From positions 4,464,627 to 4,528,626 of the forward strand of contig CM041092.1 of NCBI GenBank assembly GCA_023079485.1: 64,000 nucleotides of DNA, written 5' to 3'. This stretch comes from Archilochus colubris (taxonomy: Eukaryota > Chordata > Aves > Apodiformes > Trochilidae). Below the pieces are notes generated by a model, which had not been told where the DNA came from, ran no database searches, and saw nothing but the letters and a program-made list of their open reading frames with translations. Positions 37,309-49,890 of the stretch are shown piece by piece (positions within the stretch are counted from its first letter, which is position 1; each line of letters starts with the position of its first letter). Made by a program: the position numbers and the translations under genes.

Positions 37309-37616
37309 TCATAGAATCATAGAATCATAGAATTGGCTGGGTTGGAAGGGACCTCAGAGATCATCAAGTCCAACCCTTTTACCACCGTTGCAGTTGCTAG
37401 ACCATGGCACTGAGTGCCACATCCAGTCTCTTTTGAAATATCTCCAGGGATGGAGAATCCACTACTTCCCTGGGCAGCCCATTCCAATGTCTGATCACCT
37501 TGGACCTGCTGGCCACGCTGTTCCTGATCCAGCCCAGGATGCCATTGGCCTTCTTGGCCACCTGGGCACACTGCTGGCTCATGTTCAGCTTCCTGTCAAT
37601 CCAGACTCCCAGGTCC
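37309..37616 (-). mobile_element. CR1: CR1 LINE with internal deletion
   Basis: A minus-strand CR1. Positions 37309-37500 are the usual 3' tail plus the ORF2 end (octamers, GGCTGGGTTGGAAGGGACC, CCATTCCAATGTCTGATCACC). At about 37500 the sequence jumps to an upstream ORF2 segment (GGACCTGCTGGCCACGCTG through CAATCCAGACTCCCAGGTCC) and ends at 37616. Against the 30.3 kb copy, the missing stretch corresponds to about 30697-31069, some 370 bp. An ATCAC word lies next to both breakpoints, suggesting microhomology or template switching. No clear target duplication was found. Confidence 0.93.
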
Positions 37617-38259
37617 TACTGTTCTTTCTCCTCATAAAATAGATATTTTCTGAACAATATTTACCACCAGTCATCTGATGACATCTGGTATCTGCCCATC
37701 TTAAACACGTTTGCCAAGCTGGGGGTTTCAAGTTCTATGTGACTTTGTCCCTGTGAAGTGACTTTTCTGTTTTAAAACAAAAACCAGTTGTAAAATAAAT
37801 TTTGAAGAGTACTCACTTAATGCTTAATGTCATCAACAAAACAATGTCCTGTAAAAACCTTTCCTGTAAAATACTACATTAAACTTAATGCAAGCTTGAA
37901 TATTATGCATGGACATATTCACTGCACCTTAAATTCTCACTAGGAGTAAGCACATGGAAAAGATTGGGAGAGCTTCCAAGGAATAAGCTTCTCAAGATAC
38001 CTTTGAGAACTTGGCTTGAAAGATTTTCAGCCATTTTAGCCAGGGCTTCAATAAAGTATTGCATGGAAGGCAAATATTATAAAACTACAATGCTTACTTT
38101 GCAAATCTAAAGACAAATCTGTTGTTGGCCATGTGACTCTGTTCCATATATTTCAATGCTAAAAATACCACCCATATCTAAATTATACTTATAGGTGTAT
38201 GCTATATACTGGATAAGGTTGCAGTCCTTTAAGAAAATATAAGAAATAATGAAGAAGTT
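37617..38259. other. Single-copy spacer between two CR1 copies
   Basis: AT-rich unique sequence with no gene or repeat recognised. Confidence 0.6.
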
Positions 38260-38320
38260 TCATAGTTTCATAGAATTGGCTGGGTTGGAAGGGACCTCAG
38301 AGATCATCGAGTCCAACCCT
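38260..38320 (-). mobile_element. CR1: Very short CR1 3' tail (about 61 bp)
   Basis: CATAGTTTCATAGAATTGGC, then TGGGTTGGAAGGGACCTCAG and ATCATCGAGTCCAACCCT: only the 3' untranslated tail of a minus-strand CR1 is present. The body is identical in type to the recent copies, while one octamer is altered (CATAGTTT). It is an extreme 5' truncation. No clear target duplication. Confidence 0.9.
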
Positions 38321-38373
38321 AAAGTCAAAGCCTTAACAGAAATTGATAATAGAGGGATAATTAAAGCAAATTT

Positions 38374-38400
38374 ACATATATATATATATATACACACACA
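38374..38400. repeat. Alternating (TA)n(CA)n microsatellite
   Basis: About eight TA units followed by four CA units, all alternating purine-pyrimidine. Confidence 0.85.
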
Positions 38401-41400
38401 ATGTATTATGCACATATGTGGAATTTCTACTATCAACTATGGCACAGTATCACTTTTCAGTGATTTAAGTTATATTTTTCATTGCAACAGTAACTTGAAT
38501 ATATTTTTAAATAAATCACTACTGTAGTCTCAACATACTTCATCCTCCCATTCATTTCTGGAAGAAATACAGGAGGATTCTTCTACTGAAATCTAAGGTA
38601 AAAATTCTTTTGCAAGATTATGTCTTGCTCTTTATCTGGTTTAAAATAAAGAGTGCAGGCAGGAAGCTTTGGAGTCACCTTGCTCAGTGGGACCCATCAG
38701 GGACAGTGATGGGATTGTGATTAATATTTACAAATGTGCCTAGTACAGATATCTTTGACATGACCTAATTTCACTCCATATTCATAATCTGTTCATTCAT
38801 AATCATTTATCAACTTGTGGTTTTTTTATGAAGTACTGTTTGTCAAAAAGGTTTGAAGAGAACCTGAGTGGGTGAAAGGGTTTAAACATCTCAGAAATAC
38901 AATGAGGCTGAAGTTAGCATTAATGTTTTTATTCATGAAAACCATTATTGTCTGAGCATTTACTTCCAAGTTGATAACATAGGCTGACGTACTATGATTC
39001 ATTTTTTATTAAGTGTTTGATTATTCAGTTTGATTTCCTGAAGGCTTTAGTGTCTAATTTACTGGGGAGGGAGGGGATCAGCTTAAACTTGGTGCATAAA
39101 AATGAGAATGACACATCCCATAGTGTGGTGTGATTATATGAGACCAATCTTCACAGGGCTACAGAAATAATCTCAGTTCCTGATAAGCACCTGGGTGGCA
39201 GAGCACATCAGGTTACTTACATCAGGAATATTCAAAAGGGAATGCAAACTTCATGTAAAATCATCAAAAGTGAAGGAGGAAAGAAGATACACTTCCTACC
39301 AAATCTGATTCCCATTTTGACATTGATTTTGCAACATTTACATTGCAAAGACTGAAACAGCTCACAGAGGTAATTATATCATACCAGAGTTCAGTACCTC
39401 CCCACTGACATTTTCCAATCTAGACAGAGGACTAATAAACAGCCTAATTTTACAGCAGGTGAAAATGACCCCAACTAACCCTTCTCTGATGCTAAGTTTA
39501 TTTTTTTAATAAGAGAATTTCCCATATTTTCAAGGATTAGAAAGATACGATGTAGTTGAATTCCTGTGCCTAATATTTTCCATCCTATTGCAACATATAG
39601 CACAGTAGGCTGACTATAGTTTACATGTTCCTTAACATAAGATTAAACTTTATATGCAAGAAACCTTAGGGTGAAGTGCAGAACCACCACTGAAAGATTC
39701 CCCCAGAAGTTAAGCGAAGGGTGGTATGTAAGGAAACAGTAGTATCAAGCCTTTGGTTCTTTGGCTAAATCTAGATTAATGTTCAGGAATGAGGATATCC
39801 ACTCTCAGAAGTGCAGAGACACCTTCCACTCAATACATTTTGTTCTGTTCACAGCCAGGGTACAATCCAGCTTATCTAGTTTTGTGTTTGAGGCTGGTGG
39901 AACATATACTGGAGGAGGAGCAGCTAACATCAGCTTCATTTTTCCTTTAGCACGATACTTTTTTACATATAACCTATGCTTGTTTTGCTAAATATACTGC
40001 TGGTTTTAGACATGCTTAGAGTATCACAGTGGAAGGTTCATTTCAAGAAGTATAGACTTAAGAAAAAATTAATGTGGTACAAAAAAAGAATATATATGTA
40101 CTCCAGTAAAGACTTTGTGAGATTTTGAGTTAGGTAAACTCTGGAAAGCAGCCAGAAATGGAGGTAAACCACATTAGCATACATTCATCTCTCTACTTAG
40201 TTCAATGGTTTATAATCCTGATACAAATATATGCGCAGGTTATTTTAAAATACAATAGCAAGACAGAGAGACCCAATTTTATTTTATTTTTTTTTAGGTT
40301 ATCAAGCCTCTGACGTTCATAAATCACCAGGAAAGCTGACCAGATATTCTGAAGCCCATCTAGTTTATTACTGAACTGAAACGTTACACTTTCTAAACTT
40401 GCTTGTTCATTCTGATCATTATCCTAATTTGAAATGGCAAGATAAATGCTTACATTGATTTCATTAGGACAGGATTTTTTGCCATTAGAAGCACTGTTTC
40501 ATTTTGTCCCTCCCCTCATGTTTAGGCACCAGCTCACAGGAAAGCATCCGTGCATGGAGTTAAACATGCACTTACTTTACTCCGAGTTTAAGCATATATT
40601 AAAAGCCTTTAAATAATGCACTTAAAAGTGTTCTGCATAGAAACCTCAATATCAGCATTTCTTTTTTTTTTTTTTTAGAAAGCTATTGATTGCAGCTGGC
40701 CTGGCTGTCCCCTGTGGCTCCCAGCTCTGGCAGAGCTCCCTGCTCCCAATCCATCCTCACTGGGATCCAGTTTCCCCTTGGCATGTCTCAACATACATAA
40801 CTTCCCCAAAATTCATCTCATTGGCTTCAACAGCTTTCTTTACATTATGGGCTCGGTCTAAGGCTCTACTTTGCAAAACAGAAAAGATAATGGGGAAAAC
40901 CCCTAAACTTTATGTCAATTAAATGAGCAGATTGAATTAGCCACTTGTGTGAAATCCACTGGCTTGTTGCATTTCACAAAAACACCAAAGCTCCTCTCCC
41001 AGCTTTCATGAGTGGCATATGCCTCAAGATACACATTAGCATAAATGATGCTCCTAATGTTCTCTGCTGTAATTATACATCTGTTTAAGGAATATATGGC
41101 ATTCCTAAAGCTGTGACTTGTCATTAGTTAGAGGTGATGGCTCTTGGTAGGCTGGCACACTCAGCTGACATGTCAGCCTACAAGAAAACCCCATCTGAGC
41201 ATTGCCATAAATAGCAGAGAGAAATGGGAAAAATTTGCTATTTACCAAGGGGCAAAGTTCATTTAGATAATATTTTTTTATACCTGCAGCTGCTTGTTCT
41301 CCTTTCCAAGCTCTACAGCCTTTCGCTTTTTGCCTTACACTCTTCCTCTGGGATTCACAGAGCTCTTAATAAAATTCCTCAGAGAATCTTCCCACATAAA

Positions 41401-43065
41401 GTGCTAAGGAAAAAGACTGCTCCAGGAGTTCACCCCTGAATTAATGACAGTCTTTGTTTTGATGCACATCTCTCTCTGCTTTCCCTGACTGAGCTCGAGT
41501 CAAGGAAGTCATCACCATACCTTCACTTTTAAGTCTCTTGACATTTTTTTGGTTATAATTGACCATGACTCCTGTCATTAAAATATTAAGGATGAATGCA
41601 CAGCATGCACCCAGTAGTGTTTCCAAGAGCCCTATTGCCTTCCATTAGCAATGAGCAGATGGGAATAAGTTTGACTCTGAACCACTGAAGAAGGATCTAC
41701 AGGAAACCACATCATAAAAGGGTGTAAAAATGTTAATTTATAGCACAGCAGCACTCAGGACAAAGAGCCAAGAACTAGATTTCCGTTGTGTTTCGCATTA
41801 GAGTGACACAAAATTAAAGGATAATTTCCCTGTACAGAATTTTTAAGATGGTTGAAGTAAATGCTTGAAATGTCTTTAAACAGTATTTAAGCTTAAGCCT
41901 TTTTCTATCTGCTGATGATTTGTTAATCATTCTGCTTTCCTTGGAACCTTCCAAAGCAAAAGCTGAGTTTTAATATATTTGACTTGACTGAACTTAAGCT
42001 TGTTCTTAATTACTTGCATCAGGTCCTACTAAAAAGCTCTACAAATATTGATAAACTGGGTAATCTTTCCATCCAAGAAGCATGATCATGGAAAACACAC
42101 CAAGAAATGAGAGTCAACAGCACAGTGAAACAAATGCATTGGCTGCCCAGGTATCAGTTGCTCTCTAAACAGTGGTCCATCTACAGGAGTCAGTGTCTGA
42201 AAGACAGTGTCACTTACTAAGTAAAGAGAGTCTAAATATGTTAATCTCAAAGGATTACAACCACTAGAAATGGAAACAAATTTTCCAGCTCTTTTCCAAG
42301 TTAAACAATTAACTCTGATATTCACATCCTCGGAGACATTTCAGTTGAGCTAGCATGTCTAATTTATAATCAATGATTAACAGAAGATGCAACTAATTTG
42401 TCTTTGTTATTTGATTTTGCCACAGTCAAATTTACTCAGTAAAGTGGACTGAAACAATGTTCTCAAGACTGGTAAGCATTGAATTAGAAATCTGGTATGT
42501 GGCCTCTTTTTAGACTAGCATTAAATAGATGTAATACAGGACAATATCTCTTGCATTAAGTAGTTTTAACAAATTAATTTTGACCCATGAGCTTAATAAA
42601 TTCTGTTAAGTAGGCCCAACATCTCTGTTAACTTAAACTGAGATGGAATATTTAATTATTTTAATTGTCTGATAAATCTGAAATTGAGAAAGTAACAGCC
42701 CTGCAAATCCTAAAATATATTTCCAGCCCTGTGTGTCATTAAGCATTACTCTAGTGATTTTACTGCATTCAAGAGGTTACAAAGCCAAGCCCAGCCACCC
42801 CTGATTGAATGGGAATTGCACATTAGTGCAAGAAAAATAGTTTTCCAGAGGTTAAAGTACCAGTCCAGGGAAGCCAAGACACATTTGCAGGAATATTTAG
42901 AATGACGATTAGGCAGTAGGAGAACTAACAGAGATGGGCAGCCTTAACCATGATAAAACACATTGTGCCCAAGTTATTTGCAAGTGTTCTTATAGAAAAG
43001 GATTGGAAATTTTAGTAGTTTGTATATGGAGCACCATCACTTCCTTAGTCACCCTCTACACTCAG

Positions 43066-43093
43066 TATAGAGATGTAAATATAGAGATGTAAA
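43066..43093. repeat. 14-bp perfect tandem duplication
   Basis: TATAGAGATGTAAA occurs twice head to tail with no mismatch. Confidence 0.9.
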
Positions 43094-46000
43094 TATTAAA
43101 AGACAAAGTAGCTGGAGGAAAACTACAGTGTCAGGCAAATTTACTCTGATGCACATCAGCAAGTCAGGCTCTCACAGAAACCTCTGGTGCCTGTCACACC
43201 ACAGCTCTGGTGCTGCCACTGAAATACCTCATCCTGCAGCCCCCAACCTTTGGCACCCAGTTTGTGACTTTCATCTTCTAGAGGTCTGCAGGTCTGGATC
43301 TGCAAATATCTGGATTGTCACAGAGCAAGCAGATGCAGGGAATGGAGAAATGCTGGGGGTAAAGATGCAGCTAAACCTTTTGATAATCTTCTGGTTGTTC
43401 AGCTACAGCTCAGGGGTGAAGTTTTTGAGCTGTGCTAATTTCTAAGCAGCACCACTGAAGCCAGTAATGAGATTGATATTTCTTAGAAAGAACTTTTTAA
43501 AAGAAAAAAAAGGAACAAAGATTATGAATGAACAGAAAAGTGACTTCGCTGTTGAGAGGCAAAAAAGTATTCCTTTAATGGGGAACAGCCTGTGCAAAAA
43601 TGCAGTTGGAGAGTGGCAGATTAAGGAGACACCCGAGATGTGATGTACTGAGAGACATATTCATGCTGTACATGTGCATATTTACCTGTGCCAGGAAGAT
43701 AAAGATGATAATATTGCTCATACATGATTTAATTCACTGCACAGAAATAAAAATGAAATGTCCAATGCAATAGCTCAGATATCCTTACTGTGGGGCATGC
43801 TAATCACAAAGAATTATTCATTCAGTTCCTTGGCTCCAGTTATTAGTTCCACCTTCAGACCAGTTGGTACATTGCTTTTCTCAAGCACCTTTCTCACTTT
43901 TGTGGAGTACATATGCCACAAGCTGGCATTTTCCTGCAAGGTTTTTTTTTTTTAATTATTTGAACTGAAATCATCTCCATCTTACAGGCACACCATGCAG
44001 CAGGCTGCTTAGCTATATCAGTATATATGTATTTCAGTTTTCTATAGTACATTAATAAGAACATGAGATGATTGAACTTAGATAAGTGATTATTTCACTA
44101 AGGAAAAAACGTATTTCTGAAAGTGTTTTCTCCAGAGGATGGCTGTGAATGGACAGAGAAGGACAGACACTAATCAGCTGCAGTAAAATAAGGACAAAAA
44201 GCAACCACAGTCAGTAAGCTGAGAAGTCATCCCTGCTAAAAATCAATAATGTGATTAATGCTGAAACACAGGAGATCAGAATCCATCATGTGATATTTTT
44301 TTCCTGTCTGATCTGTTATTTTTATTACTTTAACTTTGCTGTGCTGCTCTGTTTTACTTCTGAGTTATTGTTGGAAACCAGCTCCAACACTTCCTTGAGA
44401 AACAAAGGGAGGCTGAGGTTCATACTCAGCTGAGAAGAAAGAGGAGAAAAAAAACAAAAAAAAAAAGGAAAAGAAAAAAAAAGTGAAAGCAAATCTGTGT
44501 TATTTATATGAACTTCATAGCACAAACTAAAGCATACAACCTGGTAGATAACTCCTGTTGACATTGCTGCACAGTCTCTCAAGGTTCCCTGAGCTGAAGT
44601 CAGTCACTCTCTGCCACAGCCACCATCACTCTGGTGACCCTACACCTCCCTGTGAAGGGCTGCTGGCCGCAGTATTTCCTCTCTTTTCCTTGAGCTGTTC
44701 TTTTCTGGATTCATTTCCCACTGCAAGAAGAATCATGTCCTCAATTTCCATCCCCTGAAGAGCAAAACCTGCAAAGTAACCATGACATATTGATATGTAC
44801 TTTTAAGACAGAGGATCAGGCTCACATAATTAAAAACCATCTGTTCAGAATATTTCAATCTTAACATTTATTTTTATTTAAAATCTTTGATTGCTGAAAT
44901 ACAGAATGACCTTGATACATATGTTGGTTCTCTAGTAGTTTAACAGATAAGTTGCAATGTGAGGTAGACTGCTTTACAGAAATTAATAAAATTATTTTTT
45001 TCTTGTGTTCTTGGAATAAAATAAAATTTTCTATCCACAAAACTACAGTTTAGAAAGTAGCCATAAATTTCAGCTATTTTCCATCTCCATCTAGCTACAG
45101 TACCTTAGCATGCCCTGATACTTCTTGGCAGCACTGGGCTGGGGAGCAGGCTGGTGAGTACCAGCAGCTTCATAAAGAACAGAAACAGCAGAGCATTTTC
45201 ATCAGAGTATTAAGCTTAGAAATCCTGCCCCATGCAGATAAACATGATGGTCAGGAGAGTCTAGCAAGGAGTAACATCCTTTATCCATGAGAAAAGTACG
45301 GTGGGGTTCTCTGCTACTCAAAAACTATGCAGAAGAAATTCCACAAAAGAACTACACTGCTGTTAGGTAAAGAGGAGAAATAAGATTCCACACCCTATTA
45401 AAATAATTAAATAAATAAGAAAAAACAAACAAACAAAACCTAACAGAAAAGACAAGTCATTCCCATATTTTCTGCTTGTCTGGGCTCTATTTATCAATAG
45501 TCCTCAGAGATCTGGCTAATGTGTTGTGCCCTTAATGTTGTCCCTCTTCCACACCAATATCTCACCATATTATTGCTTTCTAAACCATTGAAGGCATTTG
45601 CATTTGTCTCACAACTGTCATGGGCTGAACATGTTTTTAATAACCTTACAAAACTTTTGGTCTCCTGACACTAATATATAAAACTGTACTACTGTTGTAA
45701 GTCCATATTTCAGTTTGCTTAAGATCATTACTTAATCATTGCTAATTATAATAATAAATGTTTTAGCATTAATTATCAAGCCACATGATGGAAAAAAGGT
45801 ACATACATTTTATACACCTAGCAGATTTTATTAGTTAGCTATATTGGGCTTTGCTTTTCATCATCTTGCACAAGTTTTTACATCAAAGATGGTAGTTTGA
45901 CACTCACTTTTTTTTCCTTTCCATTTTATTATGTTATTGATGTATAATTTAATGATGGAAGATTTGGAATGCGTTTGTTGATAAATAGACAAGAAGCTTT

Positions 46001-48326
46001 GTTCTCCATAGGATCATTGCTTTTTATCTTTTCTTCATTGGATTTTCAAGCCTGCATACTTAATCACACCTAGATGTTGGGCCTCATCTCAAACCCCATA
46101 AAGTCAACAAGAGTTTTGCAACTGATTTTTAGTGGAAAGGGACCGAGCACACGATTGGTAATGTGCAACTTATAAATGCCATTTGCACACATATCAATTT
46201 TATTAACTTCCTTAGTATGAAATTTTCAGAATGTAATAGTTTGGCAGGCATTACTTTAGATTTATAGTGCTCCAGGATGACACTATTAAGCTACATTTGC
46301 ACCTCTGAAAATTGCTATAGCAACAGACCAGAACCAGTTCTTCCTCCACAGTGGTGGGTGAGAATCCTCTCAACAAGTGAAGCTCCTGCTGCCACATTTT
46401 GGGAGTGTCTCTTAAGGAAAAGAGTGGTGCTGTGAGATATATCCACCAATATGTACATACCAATAAATATAGACGTAAATAGGATGAGCAGATGGTCACA
46501 AACTCTAGGGTAAACCAGCCATAATAGCAGGAGACATGGGATGTGTGGGACTAATTCCAACAACTGCCAAAGGGCAGGTCCCCTCTTTAGGATGGTGCCT
46601 TCTAAATCCTTCCACCTTCTACACATCTGGGTCAAAAAGTGAAAAGATGGTTCAAGCATTTCTTAAAATATCAACAAAAAGAAAGTGGCTGACCAGTCAG
46701 CCTCTAAAACTGCACAAACCACAGCTGACCCTGCCAGAGTCACCCTTTCTGTCATTATAGGGAAAATATCCATTGACTTCAGCCCTGTGAAGTACCTGAG
46801 GGCAAAAGCAGTGAAATCATCAGATTTCTGGGCACCCTTGAAGTCACTGACCATTGCACACAGCATGCAGGAACAGCTCAAGCTTCACCAAAGATGCTAC
46901 TGGAGAGAAACCTTGGGCCTGAACCCCCCACTCACCTTGGCAGAAGAAGGGGGATGTTACAGGGAGAGATAAACTCCAGTCCCTGGGGTGATTTCTTTGG
47001 GAGAAGGAACAGAGGTTCTCCCTTCATCTGAGACAGCAGTTAACCAAAGAAAATCAGGAGGAAAGGCAGCCTCCTGTTGCTATTTCCTGCTCTTCGAGCC
47101 AGTTTTTCTCCTGGCTGTGGCTCAAGCTTAAAAATGTGAAATGTAAGGAAACAACTATTTGTTTATTAAGGATATTTTTAACTGATTCTTCATATTCTTA
47201 ACTACACCTCTACATTTGTGTTTGCCTGGGGAACAACACATTGCTCTGACTTCGATGACACGCCAGGCTATTGTACTTTTAATTAGTATTTCTGAATTAG
47301 CAGATGGGTCCATCTCCTCTGCAACTGTAAAGCTTTGTAGAGCTTGACTTGAACTTTTGGGCAATGGTAACACTCCTAACTAAAGCTGAATCATGCTGGA
47401 AATGCCATTTAAGAATTTTCTAGAAGCACTACAAGCAGTACTTTCACATACCTAGGAACTAAGATTAATTTCCTATAAAAAAAAATTAAACTAATTATAT
47501 ACTTGTGAGTTTGAGATGTTCTCTAAAGAGTTACCTACTTCTGAATTAATGCCTCCTGAAGCATTCCTGAACAATTGCTTTTTGATAAGATTAGAGGGAG
47601 ATAGGGAGTTAGCAGATAATCTTTTGAAATAAAGAGATTTAAAAGCCAGAAGGGTAATCTTCTCAGTGCCTGGAGATTGAGTGTAACCATCACAAAAATC
47701 TCTTCATTTTTCATTCTTTGAAAGATGATAAAAAGAACAAAATTGAGGATCAAATTAATACAATGTGGAGATGCTGGCTGAAAGCAGAATAAGGAGGCTC
47801 TAGCTCCCAGGCCCAGCATTGGTAGGCAGCAGAGCAGTAGGAGCAATCCTCTCCCACAATAGCTAAGTTGGAAGGCAAACATCTGATTGCTTCAAACCAG
47901 ATGCTTGAACATGGGTGGCCTTGCATCCCCTCTGTTTCCTAACCACTAGGCGACAGAATCTCTCTTTTTGCAGTGTTATTAATTAAAAAATACTCCAGCA
48001 GAAGACCCTTGTCCTCCAAGACATACTGAGACAAGAGCTGATGGGGACATAAATCAAATCATCTTCACTCAGCTGTGCTGAATCTGCTCAAAACTCTTAT
48101 GATACATTGTGCTTAAAGCTTTTTATTATCATTTCAAACCATTTCCAGGGCCACGGCTACCAGCCACATCACCATTCTGACTCCAGTGTATTCTGTGACT
48201 GGTCACAGTGTCATAAGCACAGGATGATACCAGAAGGCATTTAGAAGAATTGAGAGTCAAAGATCAAAAAATAATCAACCAACACTTTTCCAGAGAAGAA
48301 GTTGCCACGTGGGGCAACACTCTCCA

Positions 48327-48370
48327 TACCAGTGGTAAATAAAAGTATTACCAGTGGTAAATAAAAGTAT
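48327..48370. repeat. 22-bp perfect tandem duplication
   Basis: A unit beginning TACCAGTGGTAAATAAAAGT occurs twice without mismatch, followed by a degenerate partial third copy (TATAAATAAAAAAAGTAT). Confidence 0.92.
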
Positions 48371-49554
48371 TATAAATAAAAAAAGTATTTTTTCTAACAA
48401 TCTCCAGCTCCTACCAGCTCAGTTCTGCCTACCCCTTTTCAGCTTGAGTTTCCTAGAGATTAAAGTCTGGAATATTATTATATTCTGAGAAAATTGTCAG
48501 TACTTTGTTCATTTACTATTTTATTTTCTTCTCAGACAAGTTGTTCAGATATGTTTTCCCAAATTTCCCCACTATTCTAGGTAGTTTCTTAAATCTTGTT
48601 TCCTGCAGACTGATCTCTGACAAATCTCTCTCCTCTGACAAAGCCATTCCAAGGATTACTAAACCACAAATCACTAATGAAAGGAAACGAAGGTATTTCA
48701 CACATAAAACTCAAAGTGAGTCAAACATGATTTATCTTTAAAAAGCTACAAAACAACAGTCTTAAAATAGACACAGCAAACATACAGCAAAAGGTGCAAT
48801 CATCCATCTAGAGCAGAGGTGAATCACAATGCAGGTTCCAAACACCGGATATTTCAGTTGTGTTTTCCCAGTCTGTGGTGCTGGAGTTATTAATTTCATG
48901 TCTGAACTTAAGTCTCAGCTCTTTAAGGTATAGACAGCCTAGTAAAAATGTGTTGTTAGATGCCACTGCCTTTACAAAGACCTCTGCAGAAACACAAACC
49001 AATTTAAGTGCAACATTTATATTTTCTGATTTTCTTCTGATGCTTATCAGCTGATTTTCTCTTAAAAACCAGATTGCTTATTCAAAGAAAGGCTGAATTT
49101 ATGCTATATTATTTCCCTCTAGAGTAAGAACCATTTTCCTGCTTGCTTTTAATCTACCTGTAAACTATGAAGTCTGCCATCAAGTAGCTGAATCCTAATT
49201 GTGGGAGGTTATAACTTGCCAACCATGGGAGATTATATAAATTAGTAGGTTTCTTACATAGTGATTTTTTTTTCCAGATAGAAAGTTACTTCAATCTTTA
49301 AAATGATGCAATATCTTCAGAGACATATGAAAAAGTACATGAAGTTCATGGAATTTGTATTTGTTTCCATGGATAACTGTGACATCCTGAAATTCTCCAT
49401 GAAGTCTTCGTTATATGAGTTACTTTCATCTTTGCTGATTAGAACTTTGGGGCTACAGTTACAGATTTTCTAGTAGAGAGAAAAAACACAAAGCACTCTG
49501 ATTCTTTTCAATATGTGCAGTATAATCCTCTGTTAAGGGCAGAAGAAATTCCCT

Positions 49555-49890
49555 ACAGGGTGAGACCCTTAATCCCTCTAGTCCAGCTGGGAAAGCTTTC
49601 ATGGCTTGCCGTGATCCACGGTCTTCTCCAACATCCACATTTCTTGGATTAGAGATATTAGTGCAGATACCTCTGCCTGATCCCTTCCTTCAGTATATTT
49701 TCATGGACTTGTTATCCATGGATTTGTCTAAGCCCTTTTCAAAGGGGCTGATGCTGTCTGTCTCCACAACCCCCCCGAGAGTCAGTTCCAGACCTTGACT
49801 TCCACAGCACAAAAAAAAAAAGTAGTACTTTCCACTTGTATGTTTTAAACAGATTTTCTACAAGTTCCTATGAGTTTCAGAACAAAGAGG
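49555..49890 (-). mobile_element. CR1: Ancient CR1 (amniote L3-like) remnant
   Basis: Read on the plus strand, several blocks appear in the expected antisense order of an old amniote CR1 group known from turtles and crocodilians: CTCTAGTCCAGCTGGG, CCATGGATTTGTCTAAGCCC, a CTGTCTCCACAAC stretch, GTCAGTTCCAGACCTTGACT, TAGTACTTTCCACTTGTATG, then TTTTAAACAGATTTTCTACA. The tail differs entirely from the young copies and substitutions are frequent. An 11-base A-run (49810-49820) interrupts it. No coding capacity remains. The family assignment is from recalled consensus features. Confidence 0.65.

Larger units (their letters stand above)
38321..49554. other. 11-kb single-copy block, CR1-poor
   Basis: The longest stretch without a recognised transposon. 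No gene is identified. Frames of up to about 115 codons (for example 46315-46659 and 47535-47882, minus strand) have no domain or splice support I can defend. The block contains an alternating CA/TA tract (38374-38400), a 14-bp duplication (43066-43093), a 22-bp duplication (48327-48370) and a purine-rich tract (44443-44483). Segments near 45700-46000 are TAAT-rich. Confidence 0.5.

Noticed and set aside
47930..47960. CCTAACCACTAGGCGACAG, reminiscent of an antisense tRNA D-arm
   Set aside because: No acceptor, anticodon or T-arm partners nearby, and the match covers only about 12 bases.
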